Shown one piece after another: positions 15,531-21,606 of a stretch of DNA of 23,461 bases (position 1 is its first letter; every line of letters starts with the position of its first letter). The notes beneath the pieces were generated by a model that was given only the letters and a program-made list of their open reading frames with translations, was not told where the DNA came from and did no database searches. Origin of the DNA: Bacillota bacterium (GTDB lineage: Bacteria; Bacillota; Clostridia; Lachnospirales; Lachnospiraceae); contig JAEWHR010000228.1 in the NCBI GenBank assembly GCA_023387655.1, positions 1 to 23,461 on the forward strand. Direction: 5' to 3'. Both the position numbers and the translations under genes were made by a program.

Positions 15531-16868
15531 TTATGGTTCAAGTCGTGATACATCTCTAGGGAATAGTGAAGTTTCCCTAACATTCGTTTCATCTAATAAG
15601 CGCATTGTCAAACGTTCTAACCCAATTCCTAAACCGCCGTGTGGTGGCATTCCATGCTTATGAATCATAAGATAATGCGTAAAATCCTCTATATTCATAC
15701 CACGTTCTTCCATCTTTGCTACCTGTTCTTCATAACTATGAATTCTTTGACCACCAGTGGTTATCTCCATTCCCTTAAACAGTAAATCAAAGCTTAAGGT
15801 AAACTTCGTATCTTTTGGGTCATCCATCGCATAAAATGGTCGTTTTTTCGAAGGATAATGTGTAACAAATACAAAATCCGAATCATATTCTTCTTTAAAA
15901 TAACGTCCAATTAAAACTTCTTCTTCTGGCTCTAAGTCATAAGGATTTTTAATCTTACGGTCATATTTTTCTGAAACCAACTGCTTTGCTACATCAAAAC
16001 GCACCGCCGGAATCTTATCTGTTTTTGGTAAGACAATTCCTAAAACATCACATTCCTTTTTATAATCCTTAGAAAGAAAATCAAAGATATAAGTTAACAT
16101 TGCAGTTTCCATGTTCATAATATCTTCAAAGGAATCAATATATCCCATCTCAAAATCTAAGCTAGTATACTCATTTAAATGTCTTGTTGTATTATGCTTT
16201 TCTGCACGAAATACTGGTGCTGCTTCAAAGACTCTATCGTATACACCTACCATCGTCTGTTTATAAAACTGAGGGCTTTGCGCTAAAAATGCTTTTTTCC
16301 CAAAGTACTCTAGTTTAAAGACATTTGCACCACCTTCTGCATTTCCCGCTACAATCTTAGGGGTCCTAATTTCGGTAAAATGCTCTGAGAATAAGAAATC
16401 ACGAAATCCTCTTACGATACCTTCTTGAATTTTAAAGATTGCACGCTCTCTTATGTTTCGAAGTGCAATCGGTCTAAGAGAAAGCTTTGCCTCCAATGAA
16501 GTATTTAACTTCCACTTAGATATTGGTAGTGGCATGGTACTATCCTTCGCTGGAACTGATAATACTGTTAATTTTGATAACATAATTTCGTATCCATTTG
16601 GAGCTCTAAGTTCTTCATGAACCTCTCCTTGTACCTCTACTGTCATGCCTTCTTTTAGTGAGGCAACCACATCTTTTGTAACTTCTTTTGAAGTAACACA
16701 TTGAATAATTCCTTCAAAGGTTCGAATTACAAGAAACGAAAATTCACTCATATCCCTCACGGTATGAACAAAACCACGCATGGTTACTGATTTGTTAACG
16801 TAGTTACCTGATGTAATCTCACTTAATAATACTATTTTTCGCTCTAGTTTCCCTGTTAAAAATTCCAT
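15531..16868 (-). CDS. aspS: Archaeal-type aspartyl-tRNA synthetase, probably non-discriminating (Asp-tRNA(Asp/Asn))
   Basis: Class II synthetase, 445 residues, far shorter than the roughly 590-residue bacterial AspRS because it lacks the GAD insertion; this is the archaeal/eukaryal-type enzyme (AspS2). An N-terminal OB anticodon-binding fold is followed by the catalytic core: motif 1 at HFTEIRTPKIV, motif 2 FRAEKHNTTRHLNE, motif 3 GGLGIGLERLTMRLL. The positions equivalent to Trp26 and Lys85 of the discriminating Thermococcus kodakarensis enzyme are His35 (GFVHTVRD) and Pro90 (RAPNGYE), the relaxed-specificity state. It should therefore charge both tRNA(Asp) and tRNA(Asn), feeding GatCAB encoded just downstream. 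An in-frame ATG at 16901 exists, but AAGGAGA lies before 16868. Expression is under the T-box leader. Confidence 0.93.
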   Translation of the reverse strand: MEFLTGKLERKIVLLSEITSGNYVNKSVTMRGFVHTVRDMSEFSFLVIRTFEGIIQCVTSKEVTKDVVASLKEGMTVEVQGEVHEELRAPNGYEIMLSKLTVLSVPAKDSTMPLPISKWKLNTSLEAKLSLRPIALRNIRERAIFKIQEGIVRGFRDFLFSEHFTEIRTPKIVAGNAEGGANVFKLEYFGKKAFLAQSPQFYKQTMVGVYDRVFEAAPVFRAEKHNTTRHLNEYTSLDFEMGYIDSFEDIMNMETAMLTYIFDFLSKDYKKECDVLGIVLPKTDKIPAVRFDVAKQLVSEKYDRKIKNPYDLEPEEEVLIGRYFKEEYDSDFVFVTHYPSKKRPFYAMDDPKDTKFTLSFDLLFKGMEITTGGQRIHSYEEQVAKMEERGMNIEDFTHYLMIHKHGMPPHGGLGIGLERLTMRLLDETNVRETSLFPRDVSRLEP

Positions 16869-16990
16869 ACTATTTTCTCCTTTTCTAGATAATGTTCGCA
16901 TTTGCCAAATGCCTGCATCTATGTTCCAGGAAACTTCTTTTACCTAAATAGTGGATTTTACAAGTAATTCTAAAGCAATTTCTTATAAAT

Positions 16991-17047
16991 AAAAAAAGTC
17001 CCGGAACAAATGCCTCGTGAAAAATCACGATACAATTATTCCGGGAC
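16991..17047 (-). terminator. T-box terminator of the aspS-gatCAB operon
   Basis: Minus strand GTCCCGGAA (17047-17039) pairs with TTCCGGGAC (17006-16998), with an inner TCGTGA/TCACGA stem, followed by TTTTTTT. Its 5' arm also complements the CGCGGGA of the T-box sequence, giving the usual mutually exclusive antiterminator. Confidence 0.92.
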
Positions 17048-17335
17048 GAGAATACTATATATATTAGGCAAGCATAGTCTCTAAAATCACTAGCCACATC
17101 ACTGCCCTAAGATTCCCGCGGTACCACCCACGTTGAGAAACGCCCTTGTTTCTCCTCTCTTTACACTTAACGCGTGCAACGCATGAACCTACTACCGACC
17201 TAGCCGATTCAATTCATGAGCTCCAGAGTGTTCCGTAATACACATAGAATCAAAGACACGCTCTCAGTCGGTGACGCGTCATTCCTGTCGTTAAATACAT
17301 CTGTGTACTAAAGTCTCCTTCATTGCCTTTCATCA
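16991..17335 (-). ncRNA. T-box riboswitch controlling aspS-gatC-gatA-gatB
   Basis: The minus strand has the conserved T-box sequence GGGTGGTACCGCGGG (17129-17115), whose bulge pairs with the uncharged tRNA CCA end. Stem I begins with the AGTA S-turn (in TTTAGTACACAG, near 17310) and its upper helix ACACA/TGTGT; the opposite strand then gives the specifier loop ATTACGGAACA before CTCTGG. The specifier is GAAC (17233-17230), readable as GAA (Glu) or AAC (Asn). The stretch between T-box sequence and terminator is long (about 65 nt) and can form an extra stem (TAGG/CCTA). Uncharged tRNA should favour read-through into the operon. Confidence 0.92.
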
Positions 17336-17351
17336 TATAAAATGATTTCTT

Positions 17352-17380
17352 ATCATACCATGAATGTTATAGCGATGCAA
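17352..17380 (-). promoter_or_regulatory. Sigma-A promoter of the T-box operon
   Basis: Minus strand TTGCAT (17380-17375), 17-base spacer, TATGAT (17357-17352). Start near 17345, about 10 bases before the T-box Stem I region, leaving a leader of about 475 nt before aspS. Confidence 0.75.
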
Positions 17381-17391
17381 GGGGTATTTTG

Positions 17392-17435
17392 TTTTTTACC
17401 TTCCGTTGTTTTATTTTTTACCTTTGATTGTTTTA
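17392..17435 (-). repeat. 22-bp tandem duplication at the end of the LTA-synthase-like gene
   Basis: Minus strand: TAAAACAATCAAAGGTAAAA + AA (17435-17414) directly followed by TAAAACAACGGAAGGTAAAA + AA (17413-17392). The two units differ at three of 22 positions. The first begins with the gene's TAA stop codon. No hairpin or T-tract is present, so no terminator is evident here. Confidence 0.65.
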
Positions 17436-19772
17436 TTCTCTCTTATATGTTTCTAAATCAAGATACCCTAAGATGCTATGATAATAATTATTTTTTATCA
17501 TACTTCCAGATACATTGAATTTATTTCGTACTATGTTTACATACGCTTTTACATAGTCCTCAGGTAACTCCTCATCATCGAGTTTAACTACTTCTCCTGT
17601 TTTGGAGTTATACATGACGTGATCCGTGATAAAACTCTGGTTCGACATCATAACAAGTGCTGGTGCATCCGATAAAATATCTTGCCCCATAAATAATCTA
17701 GAATCATACGGAATTCCGAATAAGTTATACACCGTTGGCATAATATCAAGACTGGAACAGTACTTATCCACGATAATTGGTTCTTTTATCTGAGAATTCC
17801 ACAAAACCAAATTATTCTTATATAATTCAAAGTTTTCCTCTACCTTATGTCCTGCAAGTTCGTTAATTTCATCCATGGAAAGACCATACGGATAGTGATC
17901 TGCACTCATTACAAATACTGTTTTATCAAGAACTCCTGCTTCCTCCAAGCTTTTTATTAGATACTCAAGGGCTAAATCAAGTTCTTTATTACAAGCTATA
18001 TATGCCTTACAATCATCGGAATATGGTAAGTTTTCCACATAGCTTCTGTTTTTTGCTGCCATTGAATTTCCTAAAAAAGTGTATTCCATATGACCACTCA
18101 CTGTCATATAGTAAGTATGAAATCTCTCATCCTTAATATACTCAGGTAAGGTAACCTGCATCATCTCAAGATCAGATTCTGGCCACGTTAATTTTACTTC
18201 TAACCCACCACCATTTGCACCTTTGTAATCATAACCCATATTGGGATGAGATAAATTTCTGTTATAATATTTGTAACTATGATTATGATATGCTCTCGTA
18301 CTATAACCAAGTTCTTTAAACTGCCAACCTAAAGCTAATGGCATATCACCCTTTGCTGACTTCGTAAAACTATTGGTTCCACTTGGTATTAATCCCGTAC
18401 AGGCAACATATTCACCATCACTCGTACTAGTCCACCATATCGGTGTATAAAAATTTTCAAACACAAATCCTGTATGTGTAAGTTTATAAAGAGTAGGTGT
18501 CACAACCGGATCTACTGCCCATGGTGAAAAACCTTCCGCTGTAAGAAATATCAAATTATAGCCTTCGAACAATCCAGTATACTCATTTTTATTCGTCGGT
18601 GTAACTGAAGAAAAATACTGGTGAAGATTTTTGATTGCTTCGTCCTTCTCTCCTTCTGCAAGCTTAGTAAAATCGATATTTAGAACCTGGGGCGAAGTAT
18701 CAATTGGTGTAGGGGTTGGGAGTGGGGTTGGGGTCGGTGAACTTCCAATCGATGCAGACTGTTCCCCTGTATTCGTTGTTGGTACTTTCGTAGGTGATGG
18801 TGTTTTCGTTACCTTTGGTAATTCCACCGATGCTATTACATCTCCACCCATCTTAAAATCAGGCGCTCCAAACACTACATTTCGTATATCAAAACGTGTA
18901 GCAGTTAATAAACCTATTTTTTCTATTCCAAGGTCTTGTACAAAATCTATATGGTATAAATCATATGGAGTATGTGGCATCTTCCCTGGAAGTAATAGAA
19001 AGAGTAAGAATACAATATAGCATCCAATCCCTGTAAGAATTTGAAATACAGAAAAAATAGGATGTCTTTTCCCTTTTATGGATACCTTTTTTAACAATAT
19101 TACCACTACTGGAATTGGTAGTAATAAAAGAAAAATACCTGGTAATTTTGCTAAGATTCCGTTCAATGCCTCTTTCCAGAATTCTAGCACATCACCACCG
19201 TTTTCTCCGACACTATAGAGTGATAAAAACGTTCGAAATATATGCTCAAATACCAATTGAACACAAAACCATATACTGATAATAACAGTAAATATGATTG
19301 AAATTACTTGGTTTATACGTTCTTTCCATATACTTGTTAATGCTGTTAGGAAGAATCCCACAATCATGCCCATTAGCATTGGATATATGATATTACTGTC
19401 TATTTTCCTAAAGACTAGAAGATGGAAACAAAATTCTAAATATACCAATAGACACGGAAAAAAAAGCATGGAAAGAGTCCCTTTATTCTTAAATTCTCCT
19501 CTCATGCTTACTTTAAATAAATCCCAATAACTATCGTCCTTCTTTTGCTTATCATCGTTATCTGAGGTATGACTAACTTTATTACTCTGCTTCTGATTTG
19601 CCGTTTGATTAGTACGATTCATAAGTTTGCTGTATTCATCCTTTGTAGATTTTATCTTGGAAAGAGCTGCCTTTATTATCTCCTTATATCTGCGAACTGT
19701 TTTATCCATATAGTTCCTAGCTTTTTTTACCATTCGTAGTACAGAATTTTCCTTCTCCCTCTCCTCCTTCAT
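17433..19772 (-). CDS. LTA-synthase-family membrane phosphoglycerol transferase (sulfatase superfamily)
   Basis: A 779-residue membrane enzyme. Residues 1-95 are a charged cytoplasmic extension (many Lys/Glu), then five membrane segments (about 100-121, 128-149, 155-178, 208-228, 238-263), an extracellular linker, and an LtaS-type catalytic domain from about 395. Expected metal and nucleophile residues are present: Glu413 (TAEGFS), Thr450 (STSDGEY), His561 (SGHMEY) and Asp625-His626 (SADHYPYG). Family members polymerise glycerol phosphate or transfer phosphoglycerol to teichoic or membrane glycans. Unusual is a Pro/Thr/Ser-rich linker at 321-360 (SPTPTPLPTPTP) between the membrane part and the enzyme. 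RBS AAAGGAG is rather far (12-13 bases) from the ATG. It is longer than S. aureus LtaS because of the N-terminal extension and linker. Confidence 0.88.
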   Translation of the reverse strand: MKEEREKENSVLRMVKKARNYMDKTVRRYKEIIKAALSKIKSTKDEYSKLMNRTNQTANQKQSNKVSHTSDNDDKQKKDDSYWDLFKVSMRGEFKNKGTLSMLFFPCLLVYLEFCFHLLVFRKIDSNIIYPMLMGMIVGFFLTALTSIWKERINQVISIIFTVIISIWFCVQLVFEHIFRTFLSLYSVGENGGDVLEFWKEALNGILAKLPGIFLLLLPIPVVVILLKKVSIKGKRHPIFSVFQILTGIGCYIVFLLFLLLPGKMPHTPYDLYHIDFVQDLGIEKIGLLTATRFDIRNVVFGAPDFKMGGDVIASVELPKVTKTPSPTKVPTTNTGEQSASIGSSPTPTPLPTPTPIDTSPQVLNIDFTKLAEGEKDEAIKNLHQYFSSVTPTNKNEYTGLFEGYNLIFLTAEGFSPWAVDPVVTPTLYKLTHTGFVFENFYTPIWWTSTSDGEYVACTGLIPSGTNSFTKSAKGDMPLALGWQFKELGYSTRAYHNHSYKYYNRNLSHPNMGYDYKGANGGGLEVKLTWPESDLEMMQVTLPEYIKDERFHTYYMTVSGHMEYTFLGNSMAAKNRSYVENLPYSDDCKAYIACNKELDLALEYLIKSLEEAGVLDKTVFVMSADHYPYGLSMDEINELAGHKVEENFELYKNNLVLWNSQIKEPIIVDKYCSSLDIMPTVYNLFGIPYDSRLFMGQDILSDAPALVMMSNQSFITDHVMYNSKTGEVVKLDDEELPEDYVKAYVNIVRNKFNVSGSMIKNNYYHSILGYLDLETYKRE

Positions 19773-19940
19773 AACAAAGAAGAATCTCCTTTCTAAAGTT
19801 TCATACTTGGCACGTTCGTAAAAGAAAGACTCTTATCCTTTCGATTCTAAACTATCGATACTCTAGTCACTGTCTATTGTCGCGCGCCATGCGCATCCTT
19901 ATCGGAGCATTTTTATTTCATTTCAATTCTCTCTCAATCG

Positions 19941-19968
19941 ATTATAACACTAAATATTGGAATTTCAA
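19941..19968 (-). promoter_or_regulatory. Promoter for the LTA-synthase-like gene
   Basis: Minus strand TTGAAA (19968-19963), 16-base spacer, TATAAT (19946-19941), with TG one base before the -10. Leader about 160 nt, containing a GC-rich patch at 19880-19893. Confidence 0.75.
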
Positions 19969-19973
19969 GAAAA

Positions 19974-20004
19974 TTCTTACACCTCTAATTGTTTTTCTTA
20001 CACC
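19974..20004 (-). promoter_or_regulatory. Direct-repeat operator candidate upstream of the -35
   Basis: GGTGTAAGAA occurs twice on the minus strand (20004-19995 and 19983-19974), repeat start to start 21 bases, two helical turns. The nearer copy ends five bases before the -35 hexamer, the usual place for an activating response regulator. The regulator is unknown. Confidence 0.4.
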
Positions 20005-20029
20005 CCTTGGTTCTTTCTAGTTCTTTCTT

Positions 20030-21046
20030 TTACTCTTCCGCTTTCTGATAGATATATCCTGCTTTGTCTTTCGAATAAACCGTTCCCTTAGCTCCATTAA
20101 TGATTGCCATTCGAGGTGGTTTATGTCCAAAATCAGCATCAAAAATAATCGGAACATTAAGTTCTTCTAATACAGATAAGATAGCTTCTTCGTATGTGGT
20201 ATCGGTATGTGTCTCAAAAAAGCAAGGACGACCAAAAACAAATCCCTTGGCATATTGAAACCATCCAGCTTCTCTTAGATTCCATAGACCAGTAAATAAA
20301 TCTTCGGAATTTTTACTAAAGCTTTCTAAATACCATACAATTCCATCTTCCTTATATTTCTCTATAAACTGAGTAGTTTTATCATATTTGGTTCCAACTA
20401 GATTTAATAAAACATCAAGGCATCCACCAAGAAATCTGCCCTCAATTTTAATTTCATCCTCTCCACGAGCATTTATCCAGCAAACTTCTTTGTCAGAATC
20501 ATATCCTTCATAACCGGTTACCTTTTTCTTAAATCCATCCATGTAAAAGTCAAAGCTCTCTTGCTTTACACCCTCACCTTGTAACAGTTTTAAATTATTC
20601 TCTAAGGAGTGATGCCATTCCCCCATTCCAAAATCAGAAAAATTACATCCATAAACTGTTGCAATATCACATGAAACGGTAATGGTATATAATAATCCCG
20701 TTGGGTCTGAATATCCTTGTATCCATTTTGGATTCTCAATAAACTTATTGTAATCAAGAAGTGGTAACATCTCTAATAAATAATCTCCACCAGAAACCAT
20801 AATAATTGCTTTTACTTCATCATTTTCTAATAATTCTTCCAGTTGCTCTTTACGTTCCATAGCAGAAGAACTACGACTTTTGAAACTTGTCCTCGTATTT
20901 TTAGTCTCAAGAACTTTATAACCTATCTTATCTAGCTGCACCTTAGCATGATCAAGCCTCACTGCATCCAATACATCTGGTTTTCCATCAGAGCAAGCCG
21001 TTACTCCAATCGTATCACCTTTTTTTAATAATGATGGGTATATCAT
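20030..21046 (-). CDS. LD-carboxypeptidase, peptidase family S66 (LdcA/MccF type)
   Basis: Serine peptidase of family S66, whose members trim the terminal D-Ala from murein tetrapeptides during cell-wall recycling (LdcA) or cleave microcin C-type nucleotide-peptides (MccF). The Ser-Glu-His triad is visible: Ser in GYSDPTG, Glu in WYLESFS and His in DADFGHKPPR (residues 116, 244 and 311 when counted from the upstream ATG at 21055). There is no signal peptide, so it should be cytoplasmic. Spacing of the triad is nearer to MccF than to LdcA, so a self-immunity or peptide-detoxification role cannot be excluded. Two starts are possible: ATG 21055 is flush against AAAGG; ATG 21046, nine bases from it, is better placed (338 residues). 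Confidence 0.88.
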   Translation of the reverse strand: MIYPSLLKKGDTIGVTACSDGKPDVLDAVRLDHAKVQLDKIGYKVLETKNTRTSFKSRSSSAMERKEQLEELLENDEVKAIIMVSGGDYLLEMLPLLDYNKFIENPKWIQGYSDPTGLLYTITVSCDIATVYGCNFSDFGMGEWHHSLENNLKLLQGEGVKQESFDFYMDGFKKKVTGYEGYDSDKEVCWINARGEDEIKIEGRFLGGCLDVLLNLVGTKYDKTTQFIEKYKEDGIVWYLESFSKNSEDLFTGLWNLREAGWFQYAKGFVFGRPCFFETHTDTTYEEAILSVLEELNVPIIFDADFGHKPPRMAIINGAKGTVYSKDKAGYIYQKAEE

Positions 21047-21159
21047 ATCCTTCATCCTTTCTAATACATACTATACTTTAGTTTAAGCAATAATTGGCTT
21101 TATTACAAGGGAAAACTTATTGGTACCGTTAAGGAATCATAAAAATATAAAGAAAATGC

Positions 21160-21187
21160 TTGATTATTCAAAAAAATCTGATATGAT
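21160..21187 (+). promoter_or_regulatory. Sigma-A promoter of the riboswitch-ATPase transcript
   Basis: TTGATT (21160-21165), 16-base spacer, TATGAT (21182-21187). Start near 21194. The 5' end of the RNA can form ACAAATG/CATTTGT before the aptamer begins. Confidence 0.7.
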
Positions 21188-21245
21188 AGGTCTATAACAA
21201 ATGGTCTTCATTTGTATCATTGTAAATTTAATCCAATATCCGCTA

Positions 21246-21345
21246 TTAAGTGAGGGAGTAATTCACGTAAACGTTTGTTTACGCGGCAATTCCAACATCA
21301 TGGCTTTATGCCTGGTTTGCCTTAGAGAATGAGACTCATGTATAA
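21246..21345 (+). ncRNA. Mn2+-sensing yybP-ykoY riboswitch (probable)
   Basis: The leader matches the class layout: closing stem P1 GTGAG (21250-21254) with CTCAT (21335-21339), directly followed on the 5' side by the conserved GGAGTA (21255-21260) and preceded on the 3' side by GAGA (21331-21334), the two loops that meet to bind Mn2+. A hairpin CGTAAAC/GTTTACG follows. The GAGACC-type 3' block is changed to GAGACT because P1 is rewritten. The downstream gene is a P-type cation ATPase, a standard target of this class. P1's 3' strand is also the terminator's 5' arm. Confidence 0.75.
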
Positions 21346-21378
21346 CTTTCGTATTTAAGTTATGCATGAGTTTTTTTT
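21334..21378 (+). terminator. Expression-platform terminator of the Mn riboswitch
   Basis: CTCATG-T-ATAACTT (21335-21348) pairs with AAGTTAT-G-CATGAG (21357-21370), 14 bp with one T-G wobble, followed by eight T. Because it uses the P1 3' strand, metal binding should block it, an ON switch. Confidence 0.9.
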
Positions 21379-21516
21379 GATGTGTAGTGGTTAAAAACTA
21401 TCAGTAAGCACAAATTTAAAGCTTTCTCATGGAGAAATCCATTAAACTCTCTTAGAAACTAAGTTAGAATTGCTTCACTTTGGATATGCATGGTGTATTT
21501 ATTTTTCACTTAAGTT

Positions 21517-21546
21517 TTGCACCAGTGATTAAATACAAAAGATAAT
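21517..21546 (+). promoter_or_regulatory. Possible second promoter downstream of the riboswitch
   Basis: TTGCAC (21517-21522), 18-base spacer, GATAAT (21541-21546). It lies beyond the terminator and 60 bases before the ATPase ATG, so it could give riboswitch-independent expression. The 21379-21606 stretch holds no gene and otherwise only a small TTTCTC/GAGAAA hairpin. Confidence 0.4.
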
Positions 21547-21606
21547 ACATACGCTTTCAACCAATTGCTATGTAGATATCTATACTTATAAGAAAGGGAG
21601 ATTTGA

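Noticed and set aside
16885..17097. A 70-codon minus-strand frame upstream of aspS.
   Set aside because: It lies inside the T-box terminator/antiterminator region, has no ribosome site and no recognisable protein features.
18631..19020. A 129-codon plus-strand frame with Gly/Val repeats.
   Set aside because: It is the antisense of the Pro/Thr-rich linker of the LTA-synthase-like gene; the repeats are a complement artefact.
19773..19940. Considered a cyclic-dinucleotide riboswitch in the leader of the LTA-synthase-like gene.
   Set aside because: None of the conserved blocks of c-di-GMP or c-di-AMP riboswitches could be found; only short hairpins are visible.
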